Below, piece by piece: positions 43,901 through 50,690 of a stretch of 64,000 nucleotides of DNA. Made by a program: the position numbers and the translations under genes. Each line of letters begins with the position of its first letter. The stretch's first letter is position 1. The stretch lies in NCBI GenBank assembly GCA_035760965.1, contig DASTRY010000050.1, forward strand, positions 10,288 through 74,287, written 5' to 3'. Origin of the DNA: JADGHX01 sp035760965. GTDB taxonomy: Bacteria; Pseudomonadota; Gammaproteobacteria; Steroidobacterales; Steroidobacteraceae. Under the pieces are notes generated by a model. The model worked only from the letters and a program-made list of their open reading frames with translations, did not search any database and was not told the origin of the DNA.

Positions 43901-44268
43901 TTCGCCGCGTCACGCAGCGCCTGCTCGAGCGCAACGGCATGCGCGTGCTCACGGCGCGCGACGGCCTCGATGCGGTGGGGCTGCTGCAGGAGAACGTGCC
44001 GGACATCATCCTGCTCGACATCGAAATGCCGCGCATGGACGGCTACGAAGTGGCCGCGCACGTGCGCAACGATCCGCGCCTCGCGGACGTGCCGATCATC
44101 ATGATCACCTCGCGCGTCGGCGAGAAGCACCGCGCGCGCGCCATCGAGCTCGGCGTGAACGACTATCTCGGCAAGCCGTATCAGGAGGCGCAGCTGCTCG
44201 ATGCCATTGCGCCGCTCGTCGAGAAGCATCGCTCGCGGCAGAGCGCGCGGCGTTTGGCGGAAGGGTAA
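37921..44268 (+). CDS. chpA: hybrid chemosensory histidine kinase ChpA (PilL)
   Basis: A 2115-residue CheA-type kinase that drives PilG and PilH. Histidine phosphotransfer domains are visible around H48 (LHQVQG), about 662 (FHTLKGSGRMVG), 865 (CHTLSGSSKMAEA) and 1146 (MHTLKGGARMAG), with degenerate ones between. A low-complexity Ala/Glu/Ser linker spans about 1225-1480. The kinase core begins near 1510 (LDTLLNTAGEVSIARARLEQQ), HATPase with MLRNSVVHGIEKPEER near 1690, CheW domain near 1836-1960, and a C-terminal receiver with LLDIEMPRMDGYE. ATG at 37921 is preferred to a TTG at 37909. It is somewhat shorter than P. aeruginosa ChpA (about 2470 residues). Confidence 0.94.
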   Translation: MPDVASQTFDFVGRELNATLSEARTALENYVEQPENLSLLERCKQELHQVQGVLRVLEIYGAALLAEEMEQVTSYLLATAAERKNQAESLDALMRAMVQLPSYLERVLAGGRDLALVLLPLLNDLRAVRGSALLSEGTLLLLNLKSDKQAQPVAAAPGEPPLSVEQWARRLRARFQVGLIGWIRGERIEQNLEILAAVAQKLEQIATRQPLFQLWWVVGAVIEALQENGLEGGVSVKRLLGLADREIKRLYEQGEARYAQTPPVELLNNLLYYVGRAETSGPRVTAVRASFRLSELLPVDEAVEQERENLSAPSVKLMQTVAAAIREDLGKVKDVLDIFVRRGAAQPQELGPQVEMLRKIGDTLGVLGLGELRASVQGETERLEKIVSGKLTADEATLVEIAATLISVEDRLDDRLVGMIMPRSSPATGTPSQDDTEFRLVQGAVLRECILNLARVKEAISQNVGGVLDAAGLDSWQDLMRGLKAALLMLGKTRAVEIIDEITTQLKRVMQPSLGGLPPGFVDRLADAIVSVEYYMETLQAGRSDPWYMLDNAHSCLQMLANAAPPTVPTVAPLDPSAFARTLQIPTAGVSQDQFATTDVGVQPPTLAPRSAPLIETADPELVNLFIEEAREELAKIQRFYPGWEQNPLEHDSLVTIRRSFHTLKGSGRMVGARDLSEFAWAIENLLNRLLDNTVTRSPPILSVLRDAVTALPQLIEQLESGTPVQADTAGIIARAHGLASTKPPPAAARPASVEEQAAATEKKDVAPPPESAAAQPKSEAAAVIAAAPTTDAAPATAGSASDSTSAPARDTADTGSQLGSDDLLRDIYTRETASHIATVRAYIERERERPSPHLLTEDVYRACHTLSGSSKMAEARHGIRLAEPLDHWLRKAFNSGLGIVDSDLNLLADCMTAMESVASHLDESTGYFISHEGLRGRINEAEAALDLRIAEASRIAADAASTAPPPALAPPAATERAAEDSDEEIVLSKDAMTDIEQSMVESVVLEEDSVKLDEVESATVESVTLTASGEEGSASERIEDTRLEPAPGAFAPAAAGAEPREAAAAQAPEAIEEPSLEQELAEQEAMEEELADEPPVYHSDFDHEVAAIFTEEANELIEVSEHALSEWRKEPQSAEARSALKRPMHTLKGGARMAGIVPMGDLSHEMETLVMQVDAGIVPANDAMFGVMQSCLDELARMRDAVAAGQPVAHAKKHIARIHALSKPKPVAKAKPAAPAVTPAPAAEVARADESAAAGAGAAIEARGDGARGVPDANAPESGAGAEIQRAGESVAASPAETVRSELQMPAAFADARAEAAAEQRDAALREDSSQSAEREPATESAAQRHFSGSAAEGEHHDPSEAASFAGDVMGTPSAQPSTAASDMPFSEPARALGESAASPSESSEAARREESTAFDGARRDETPSERDQPYAADAAASSGATQSVRALSDEPVVPFVERRSSAPIAARAIFPAPKPGDDDNHLAAPLPVPPGREPVAPATDRPEMARVDAELLDTLLNTAGEVSIARARLEQQMGSIEFNLGELSRTVTRLKEQLRKLEIETEAQILHRHEDDVGTHRSDFDPLELDRYSSIQQFSRALAETANDVASIQGLLETLSSDTQNLLQQQARTITELQNGLMRTRMVPFQRHVTRLARIVRQAAADTGKRAELIVEGAAGELDRQVLERMLPPFEHMLRNSVVHGIEKPEERVARGKPEVGRIKLELHREGAEVMVRLSDDGAGMNLKAIRDKGAALGLIPEGHTLSDEDAMQLILEPGFSTAGTITQQAGRGVGMDVVATEIKRLGGALHMETRAGEGTQFTIRLPFTLAISHALVVRTGDEFYALPLPTVEGVLRLSKAEVASHLGRDQPTFDYNGQKYRFQNLATFVGLEPQPLPEQDVTIPVVLVRAGEHSTGLIADELVGSREIVVKSVGPQISSIRGISGATILGDGRIVVILDIGALVRGEWRGRAQPIKQEKTDRRTFAMVVDDSITVRRVTQRLLERNGMRVLTARDGLDAVGLLQENVPDIILLDIEMPRMDGYEVAAHVRNDPRLADVPIIMITSRVGEKHRARAIELGVNDYLGKPYQEAQLLDAIAPLVEKHRSRQSARRLAEG

Positions 44269-44280
44269 ACGGAAGCGGAC

Positions 44281-44754
44281 ATGGCCGAGCGCGTTACCGA
44301 GATCTACAGCCTTCTCATTCCGATCGTCGACGGCCGGCTCATCATTCCACGGGCGTGCGTCGCCGAGGTGATCGGATTCGTCACGCCGTCGGAGATGACG
44401 GGAGCGCCGCCCTGGTACGTCGGCATCGTGCCCTGGAACGGGCGGCAGATTCCGCTCGTCTCCTTTGAGGGCGCGTGCGGCAACAACATTCCGCCCGCGT
44501 CGGGACGCACGCGCATCGTCGTGTTCCCCTGTCAGGGATCGCGCGTGGATGCGGGCTACTTCGGCCTCGTTTCGCAGGGCTTTCCGCAGCTCGTGCGCGT
44601 GAGCTCGGACGTCGTGCGGCCGGACAACTCGCGCTCCTTCCCCGAGCGCGCGCCGATCATCTGTCAGGTGCGCATGGTGAACGAGGCGCCGCTCGTGCCC
44701 GATCTCGAACGGCTCGAAGAGATGATCGCCGACGAGACGCGGATCAGCAGCTAG
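44281..44754 (+). CDS. chpC: CheW-like adaptor ChpC
   Basis: A 157-residue CheW-domain protein (LLIPIVDGRLIIPRACVAEVIGF, WYVGIVPWNGRQIPLVSFEGACG), the second adaptor of the Pil-Chp system. It may link ChpA to additional receptors. It lies 12 bases downstream of chpA. In P. aeruginosa a methylesterase gene chpB sits between chpA and chpC; that gene is absent here. It is the last gene of the operon. Confidence 0.9.
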   Translation: MAERVTEIYSLLIPIVDGRLIIPRACVAEVIGFVTPSEMTGAPPWYVGIVPWNGRQIPLVSFEGACGNNIPPASGRTRIVVFPCQGSRVDAGYFGLVSQGFPQLVRVSSDVVRPDNSRSFPERAPIICQVRMVNEAPLVPDLERLEEMIADETRISS

Positions 44755-44803
44755 CTCGGGACGCGAGAAGCGAGCGGTCTCTGCGCGGGGCCGGCCTCCG
44801 CGT

Positions 44804-45589
44804 CTAGTTTTCCTTCTTGGACTGACCGTAGATCGAGGCGATGCCGGCGGGCACCGCCGGCTGCTCCGTCGTCGCTCCGTGCGAGCGCTTCGACGGCGGC
44901 ACGTTGAAGCGGATCGGCACGGTGTACTCGTCTTCGTTCTTGGCGAACGGTACGCCGTTCACCGCGGCGGAGCTGCCGCCGCAGAGCGCGAGTTTCGGCA
45001 GCTTCGGCAAGGTGATTTCCTCGCTCGCGATATCGACTTCGACGTGCTTGACGGGCACGCCGAGCGCGCCGGCCATGTGCGAGACGAGCGCTTCGATCTC
45101 GCCCGCGAAGTCGGCTCGCAGGGAAGCGTCGCGCTTCAGGTAGTACGTCGTCAGGTAACGCGCGAGCGGCGTGGACTTCTTGATCTCCTCGTTCACGAGC
45201 TGCTGCTCGTTCGCGAAGGTGAACAGCGAGGTCGTGGAGAGGTAATCGAGAAAGTCGCTGGGTACCGCCGGCTCGTCGGCATGAATCGGGCGGGCGTGGA
45301 CTCGCAGCGTATCGCCGGCGCGCTCGAGCGTGGCATCCGACAGCTCGAGCTCATAGGAGAGCTTCGCCGGCCATGCGATGAAGATTTCCGGGTCCTTGCC
45401 GACCACCTCCGGGCAGGCGCGATACCACACGGCCACCTGACGCTCATGCTCGATCACCGCGTGCGTTCGCATCTGCGTGATCATCACGTTGATCGGATCG
45501 ACGGGCGCTTCCGGCTTGGGCTGGTAGTACCAGCGCGCGGCGAGGGCGCCCAGCACGAGCGCGAGCACGGCGATGAGGACGTATTTCAT
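44804..45589 (-). CDS. membrane-anchored protein of unknown function
   Basis: A 261-residue protein with an N-terminal uncleaved anchor (residues 3-21) and a periplasmic or extracytoplasmic domain. The domain has VNVMITQMRTHAVIEHERQVAVWYRACPE, FIAWPAKLSYELELSDATLE and a long helical part with ARYLTTYYLKRDASLRADFAGEIEALV. Two cysteines are far apart. I do not recognise the family with confidence; it resembles conserved DUF-type proteins with a single anchor. It is 13 bases downstream of rsmE and probably last in the bioA-rsmE transcript. Confidence 0.72.
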   Translation of the reverse strand: MKYVLIAVLALVLGALAARWYYQPKPEAPVDPINVMITQMRTHAVIEHERQVAVWYRACPEVVGKDPEIFIAWPAKLSYELELSDATLERAGDTLRVHARPIHADEPAVPSDFLDYLSTTSLFTFANEQQLVNEEIKKSTPLARYLTTYYLKRDASLRADFAGEIEALVSHMAGALGVPVKHVEVDIASEEITLPKLPKLALCGGSSAAVNGVPFAKNEDEYTVPIRFNVPPSKRSHGATTEQPAVPAGIASIYGQSKKEN

Positions 45590-45602
45590 CCGTGTCCCTT
45601 CG

Positions 45603-46520
45603 TTACAGGTCGCCGAAATCGTGCTGGAGCGCGGCGAGCGCCGCTATGGCGGCCGTCTCAGTGCGCAAAATGCGCGGGCCGAGTTGTACGGGGATGAAGC
45701 CCGCTTGGACGGCGGCGTCCTGCTCGGCCTCGGCGAGGCCGCCCTCCGGGCCGATCAGCAGCGCGACCCGGGTGGGGCGGGGCAAGTCCCGCAGGCGCAG
45801 TGAGCCCTGCGGCGAGAGGAGGAGGCGCGTGACGTTCGCGGACCCGGCTTCTTCGACGGCCTTCTGGTCGCCGCTTCCCGCGATGTCGGTAGGACCGCTG
45901 GTCTGCGTGTCCCCACCCTGGCCAACGGGCTGCCGGTCCGCGCGAGCCGCGGAGGCCGCGCCGATGTCGGCGGCACCGCGATGCTGAGCGGAAGCCTGGT
46001 TGGGATGCTGCCCGAGTAGCAGGGGCGCGGTGGCGCCACTGAGCGCTTCGTGAAACGTCATGGGCGCAGTCACTTCAGGCACTCGATTGCGTCCGCACTG
46101 CTCGCACGCGGCGATGACGATCCCGCGCCAGTGCTGCAGCTTCTTCTCTCCGTGGCGATCGTCCAGCTTCACGACGCTCCGCTCCGTGAGCACGGGCACG
46201 ATGCGGCGGACGCCGAGCTCCGTTGCCTTCTGCATCACCCAGTCCATGCGCTCGCCGCGCGAGATGCCTTGCACGAGCGTCAGATCGAGCGCCGATTCGC
46301 GTTCGACATCGCGGTGCTCCTGCACCTCCGCTAGCACGGCATCCTTGCGGAACGCCGCGATGCGCGCGCCGTATTCGCCGCCGCGTCCGTCGAACAACGT
46401 CAGCGCGTCACCTTCGCGCAAGCGCAGGACGCGCGCGATGTGATTCGCCGCCGAGCCGCCGATCACGCAACTCTTGCCGGCTGCGAGCGGCTCCTCCACG
46501 TAAACACGCGTCAGTCGCAC
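45603..46520 (-). CDS. rsmE: 16S rRNA (uracil-1498-N3) methyltransferase RsmE with an internal insertion
   Basis: A 305-residue SPOUT methyltransferase that modifies U1498 of 16S rRNA. The N-terminal PUA-like domain (HIARVLRLREGD...LFDGRGGEY) is followed by the SPOUT domain with QKATELGVRRIVPVLTERS and the knot LLIGPEGGL and LGPRILRTETAAI. About 60 residues (171-230), rich in Ala, Gln, Gly and Asp, interrupt the domain between strands; typical RsmE is about 240-250 residues. The gene overlaps the bioA stop by 10 bp. Confidence 0.92.
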   Translation of the reverse strand: MRLTRVYVEEPLAAGKSCVIGGSAANHIARVLRLREGDALTLFDGRGGEYGARIAAFRKDAVLAEVQEHRDVERESALDLTLVQGISRGERMDWVMQKATELGVRRIVPVLTERSVVKLDDRHGEKKLQHWRGIVIAACEQCGRNRVPEVTAPMTFHEALSGATAPLLLGQHPNQASAQHRGAADIGAASAARADRQPVGQGGDTQTSGPTDIAGSGDQKAVEEAGSANVTRLLLSPQGSLRLRDLPRPTRVALLIGPEGGLAEAEQDAAVQAGFIPVQLGPRILRTETAAIAALAALQHDFGDL

Positions 46521-47866
46521 GTTGCGAGCTCGATGCCTTCGCGGGCGACGGTGACCATGAGGTCGATCTCGTCCGGCGTGATCACATACGGCGGCATGAA
46601 ATACACGACGTTGCCGATCGGCCGGAGCAGCACACCGCGTGACAGCGCATGGCGATAGATGCGCAGCCCGCGCCGCTCCTGCCAGGCGTACGGCTCGCGC
46701 GTGCCGCGATCGCGCACGAGCTCGATCGCGGCGATCATGCCGGTCTGCCGCACCTCCGCGACGTGCGGATGAACGCTCAGCTCGCGTGCGCGCGCGCCGA
46801 GATGGGCGGCGAGAGCCCGATTGCGCTCAATCACCTGATCCGTGCGAAAGATGTCGAGCGTCGCGAGCGCAGCGGTGCAGGCGAGCGGATTGCCGGTGAA
46901 ACTGTGAGAGTGAAGGAATGCGTTCAGCTTCACGTACTCGTCGTAGAAGGCGGCATACACCGGCTCCGTCGTGAGCACCGTCGAGAGCGGCAGGTAGCCA
47001 CCGGTCAGGCCTTTTGACAAGCACATGAAATCCGGGCGAATGCCTGCTTGCTCGCACGCGAACATCGTCCCGGTGCGGCCGAAGCCCACCGCGATCTCGT
47101 CCGCGATCAGGTGCACGCCGTGCCGATCGCACGCATCGCGCAAGAGCTTCAGATAGGTCGCGTCGTACATGCGCATGTTGCCTGCGCATTGCACGAGCGG
47201 CTCGACGATCACCGCCGCCGCTTCGTGAGCATGCCGTGCGAGCGCCTCTTCCATGTGCGCGAACTGCCGGGTGGAGTAGTCGGCCCACGACTCACCGCGC
47301 TCGCGTCCATAGCAATCCGGCGAGGGCACAGTGATCACATCCATCAGCAGCGATTTGTACGTCGACTTGTAGAGCTCGACGTCACCGACAGCCAACGCAC
47401 CGAGCGTTTCGCCGTGGTAGCTGTTGGTCAGCGTGATGAATCGACGCTTCGCCGGCCGGCCGGCGTTGCGCCAGTAGTGAAAGCTCATCTTCAACGCCAC
47501 TTCGATCGCGGATGAGCCGTTGTCCGCATAGAAGCAGCGCGTGAGACCGCGAGGTGCGAGGCTGGTGAGCGCCTCGCTGAGCGCGATCACGGGCTCGTGC
47601 GTGAAGCCCGCGAGGATGACGTGCTCGAGCTGCTCGAGCTGCGCGGCCACCGCTTTGTTGATGCGCGGGTTCGCGTGGCCGAACAGATTGGTCCACCACG
47701 AGCTGATGGCATCGATGTAGCGCCGGCCCGCGAAATCCTCGAGCCACACGCCCGAGCCGCGCCGGATCGGAATCATCGGCAGCCACTCGTGATCCTTCAT
47801 CTGCGTGCAGGGATGCCACACGTGTGCGAGATCGCGGGCGACGTAGCTGGCGTTGGCGGAATCCAT
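46511..47866 (-). CDS. bioA: adenosylmethionine-8-amino-7-oxononanoate aminotransferase
   Basis: A 451-residue class-III PLP aminotransferase that makes DAPA in biotin synthesis using SAM as amino donor. Family features include HVWHPCTQMKDHEWLPMIPI, DAISSWWTNLFGHANPRIN, NGSSAIEVALKMSFHYW, DEIAVGFGRTGTMFACEQ and the PLP lysine in CLSKGLTGGYLPLS. The ATG at 47866 is chosen for family length; an in-frame ATG at 47896 is possible. It is divergent from ampD and followed by rsmE. Confidence 0.95.
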   Translation of the reverse strand: MDSANASYVARDLAHVWHPCTQMKDHEWLPMIPIRRGSGVWLEDFAGRRYIDAISSWWTNLFGHANPRINKAVAAQLEQLEHVILAGFTHEPVIALSEALTSLAPRGLTRCFYADNGSSAIEVALKMSFHYWRNAGRPAKRRFITLTNSYHGETLGALAVGDVELYKSTYKSLLMDVITVPSPDCYGRERGESWADYSTRQFAHMEEALARHAHEAAAVIVEPLVQCAGNMRMYDATYLKLLRDACDRHGVHLIADEIAVGFGRTGTMFACEQAGIRPDFMCLSKGLTGGYLPLSTVLTTEPVYAAFYDEYVKLNAFLHSHSFTGNPLACTAALATLDIFRTDQVIERNRALAAHLGARARELSVHPHVAEVRQTGMIAAIELVRDRGTREPYAWQERRGLRIYRHALSRGVLLRPIGNVVYFMPPYVITPDEIDLMVTVAREGIELATCD

Positions 47867-47915
47867 CGAACTCGTCTCGGCTTGATCTCGCGTCATTGTG
47901 GCATGATCCGCCGCC

Positions 47916-48479
47916 ATGCCCGCACTCCCGTCAGCCGCCATCGACGCCGTCACCGGGCTCGTGCTGGGTGCGCGCCAGGTGCTCTCGCCGCACTTCGACG
48001 CGCGGCCCGCGGGGACCGGCATCGACCTGATCGTGATCCACGGCATCAGCTTGCCGCCGGGCGAATTCGGCGGGCCGTGGATCGATCGCCTGTTCACCGG
48101 TCATCTGCCGCCCGAGGCGCATCCGTTTTTCGCCACCATCGCCGGAGCGCGTGTCTCCGCGCATGCGCTGATTCGACGCGACGGGGAGATCGTGCAGTAC
48201 GTGCCGTTCACGCAGCGCGCCTGGCACGCCGGGAAATCCGAGTACTGCGGTCGGGTGGCGTGCAATGATTTTTCGGTCGGGATCGAGCTCGAGGGCACGG
48301 ACGAGACCCCGTACGAGGCGGCCCAGTACGATTCGCTGGCGGCACTGATCAAGGCACTGCTCGCGGCCTATCCGTCGTTGAGCCGCGAGCGAATCGTCGG
48401 CCATAGCGATATCGCGCCGGGTCGCAAGACCGACCCCGGCCCGTCGTTCGACTGGGCGCGCCTGCGCGGCAGCCTCTAG
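47916..48479 (+). CDS. ampD: 1,6-anhydro-N-acetylmuramyl-L-alanine amidase AmpD
   Basis: A 187-residue zinc amidase for cytoplasmic muropeptide recycling. The first zinc ligand is H42 (LIVIHGISLPPGEFGG); the second histidine and the aspartate lie in IVGHSDIAPGRKTDPG. FSVGIELEGTDETPYE and ARVSAHALIRRDGEIVQYV are typical of AmpD. There is no signal peptide, which separates it from AmiD. It completes the pathway that begins with MltD-type transglycosylases. Upstream it is divergent from bioA. Confidence 0.95.
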   Translation: MPALPSAAIDAVTGLVLGARQVLSPHFDARPAGTGIDLIVIHGISLPPGEFGGPWIDRLFTGHLPPEAHPFFATIAGARVSAHALIRRDGEIVQYVPFTQRAWHAGKSEYCGRVACNDFSVGIELEGTDETPYEAAQYDSLAALIKALLAAYPSLSRERIVGHSDIAPGRKTDPGPSFDWARLRGSL

Positions 48480-48526
48480 CGGGAACCTTGCGAAAGCAGC
48501 ACGGGCCCGGCTGCCGCAAGACCCGA

Positions 48527-49084
48527 CTATTTCTTCCCGCGGTCGTGCCGCCAAAGCACTTCCGACCCCCGCTCGTGCCGCGCGAGCACGCGCGCGAGCA
48601 CGAACAGCAGATCGGATAGGCGATTCAGATACTGCGTGACTTCCGGCGCGACGGTCTCGCTCGCCGCGAGAGTCCATACGCGCCGCTCGGCACGGCGCGC
48701 AATGGCACGAGCCAAATGACACGCTGCCGCCGCCGGTCCGCCGCCCGGCAGGATGAATTCCTTGAGCGGCGGCAACGTCTCGTTGAACGAATCGAGCGCC
48801 TGCTCGAGCCGCGTGACGTGTGCCGCTTGAATCATCCGATGTCCCGGAATGCAAAGCTCACCGCCGAGATCGAACAGCTCGTGCTGAACTTCGGTGAGGC
48901 ACGCCACGATGTTCTCCGGCAGCCCCGGCACCGCGAGCAGCACGCCGATGGCGCTGTTCAGCTCGTCGGTCGTGCCGTAGGCCTCGACGCGCGCCGCGTC
49001 CTTGCGCACGCGAGTGCCGTCGCCGAGGCCCGTCGTGCCGTCGTCGCCCGTGCGCGTGTAGATCTTGCTGAGTCGGTTGCCCAT
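48527..49084 (-). CDS. cob(I)alamin adenosyltransferase, PduO type
   Basis: A 185-residue trimeric adenosyltransferase that makes adenosylcobalamin from cob(I)alamin and ATP. The N-terminal ATP loop KIYTRTGDDGTTGLGDGTRV, the RVEAYGTTDELNSAIG segment, EFILPGGGPAAAACHLARAIARRAERRV and YLNRLSDLLFVLAR are family signatures. It would supply the cofactor of the class II ribonucleotide reductase. It is divergent from the following phosphatase gene with only 39 bp between starts. Confidence 0.95.
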   Translation of the reverse strand: MGNRLSKIYTRTGDDGTTGLGDGTRVRKDAARVEAYGTTDELNSAIGVLLAVPGLPENIVACLTEVQHELFDLGGELCIPGHRMIQAAHVTRLEQALDSFNETLPPLKEFILPGGGPAAAACHLARAIARRAERRVWTLAASETVAPEVTQYLNRLSDLLFVLARVLARHERGSEVLWRHDRGKK

Positions 49085-49123
49085 TCACGGTAGATTCGCA
49101 CGCCCCGGAACAGGAATGCCAGC

Positions 49124-49888
49124 GTGACCTCGAAAGAACTGCAGGCGGCGCTCGACGCCGCGGAAGCCGCGGCGGCCGTCATCCGCTCGCTGTATCAGCG
49201 CAATCTCGCCGTCCACACGAAGGCGGACGCCACGCCGGTGACCGAGGCGGACGTGCAGGCGGAGCAGGCCATCCGCACCATCCTCACCGAGCGCTTCCCG
49301 AGCTACGGCTTCTACGGCGAGGAGACGGGGCAGGAGGCGATGGACGCGGAGAGCGTGTGGCTCGTCGATCCCATCGACGGCACGAAGTCGTTCGTGCGCG
49401 AGTGCCCGTTCTTTTCGACACAGATCGCGCTCATGCGCGGCGGCCGCTTCGTGCTCGGTGTGTCGAGCGCGCCGGCCTACGGCGAGGTGGCCTGGGCGGA
49501 GGAGGGTCGCGGTGCGCACATGAACGGTCGGCCGATTCACGTCAGTAAGGTGGCGGATCTCGCGGGCGCGATCGTCTCGTCGGGCAACCTGAAAACGCTT
49601 GCGCGTTCGCCCGCGTGGGGGCGCTACGGTGAGCTGATCGGGCGCGTCAATCGCATTCGCGGCTACGGCGACTTCGTGCACTACCACCTGCTCGCGCGCG
49701 GCTCGCTGGATGTCGTCATCGAGTCGGATGTCGGCATCCTCGATATCGCCGCGCTCACCGTGATCGTGCGAGAGGCGGGCGGCACGTTCACCGACCTGCA
49801 GGGCAATGAAGTCGGGCTGAAGACGACGAGCGTGCTGGCGACCAACGGCGCGCTGCACGCCGCCGTGCGCGACGTGCTGCGCTTCTGA
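49124..49888 (+). CDS. inositol monophosphatase family protein, histidinol-phosphatase (HisN)-like
   Basis: A 254-residue metal-dependent sugar-phosphate phosphatase. Metal ligands are in YGEETGQE, WLVDPIDGTKSFVR and the C-terminal VGILDIAALTVIVREAGG. The DPIDGTKSF motif and lack of CysQ-type features make a histidinol-phosphatase of the HisN type most likely, with inositol monophosphatase as the alternative. It starts at GTG and is convergent with the ABC ATPase gene, stops 1 base apart. Confidence 0.82.
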   Translation: MTSKELQAALDAAEAAAAVIRSLYQRNLAVHTKADATPVTEADVQAEQAIRTILTERFPSYGFYGEETGQEAMDAESVWLVDPIDGTKSFVRECPFFSTQIALMRGGRFVLGVSSAPAYGEVAWAEEGRGAHMNGRPIHVSKVADLAGAIVSSGNLKTLARSPAWGRYGELIGRVNRIRGYGDFVHYHLLARGSLDVVIESDVGILDIAALTVIVREAGGTFTDLQGNEVGLKTTSVLATNGALHAAVRDVLRF

Positions 49889-49889
49889 C

Positions 49890-50690
49890 TCAGGCGCTGA
49901 CGAACACCCGCCGCTCGGGCGTATCGATTTCGATGATGGGCGTGAGATAGAGCTCGCTCAGCGCCGCGCCCGTCAGCACTTCGCGCGTGGCGCCTGCGCG
50001 CCAGCGACCGTCCCCGAACAGCAGGATCACGCGATCCGCGAAACGCGCGGCGAGCGTCGGATCGTGCAGCGTGGCGACGACCGCGCGGCCCGCGTCCGCT
50101 TGCTCGCGAAACAGCTGCAGCACGGCGATCTGATGATGCGGGTCGAGGTGGTTCGTCGGCTCATCCAACAGGTAGATCTGCGGCGCCTGCGCGAGCAGCG
50201 ATGCGATGGCGACACGCCGGCGCTCTCCGCCGGAGAGCTTGTCCGTTGGGCGCTCCGCGAGCGCTTCCATCTCGACTCGCGCGAGTGCCTCGCGTGCGAG
50301 TCGTTCGTCGTCGGCGGTTTCCCATTGCCACGCAGGCAGGTGCGGGTGCCGGCCGATCAGCACGGCTTCCAGCGTCGTCGACGTGAACGATTCTTCAAGA
50401 TCCTGCAGCAGCACACCGAGCCGTTGGGCGATGGCGCGCCGACGCAGGTTCTCGAGCGGCGTGCCATCGAGGCGCACGATGCCCTGCTGCGGGCGACGCA
50501 AGCCCGCGAGCGCGTGCAAGGTGAGCGTCTTGCCGCTCCCGTTGCGGCCGAGAATGGCGGTGACCTCGCCGGCGCGAAATTCGAGCGACATCTCCGAGAC
50601 GAGCTGACGCTCGCCGGCGCGGATGCCGAGCGAGCGTGCCGCGAGAATCACGCCATCGCGTGGGGTCGCCTCGCTCACGACTTGATCCAC
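49890..50690 (-). CDS. ABC transporter ATP-binding protein, cobalamin/siderophore type
   Basis: A 266-residue ATPase of the FecE/BtuD group. Walker A GRNGSGKT, the Q-loop LLQDLEES, signature LSGGERRR and Walker B YLLDEPTNHLD are present, and a C-terminal ELYLTPIIEI tail is typical of iron-siderophore/B12 importers. Its start overlaps the preceding minus-strand gene by 16 bp. The matching permease gene is 3.9 kb away at 54575-55567 and no binding protein gene is seen. Cobalamin is a plausible substrate given the neighbouring adenosyltransferase, but this is inference. Confidence 0.88.
   Translation of the reverse strand: MDQVVSEATPRDGVILAARSLGIRAGERQLVSEMSLEFRAGEVTAILGRNGSGKTLTLHALAGLRRPQQGIVRLDGTPLENLRRRAIAQRLGVLLQDLEESFTSTTLEAVLIGRHPHLPAWQWETADDERLAREALARVEMEALAERPTDKLSGGERRRVAIASLLAQAPQIYLLDEPTNHLDPHHQIAVLQLFREQADAGRAVVATLHDPTLAARFADRVILLFGDGRWRAGATREVLTGAALSELYLTPIIEIDTPERRVFVSA

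Noticed and set aside
37915..44229. Two long minus-strand open frames (about 700 codons each) opposite chpA
   Set aside because: They mirror codon bias of chpA on the other strand, have no ribosome sites and have no recognisable domains.
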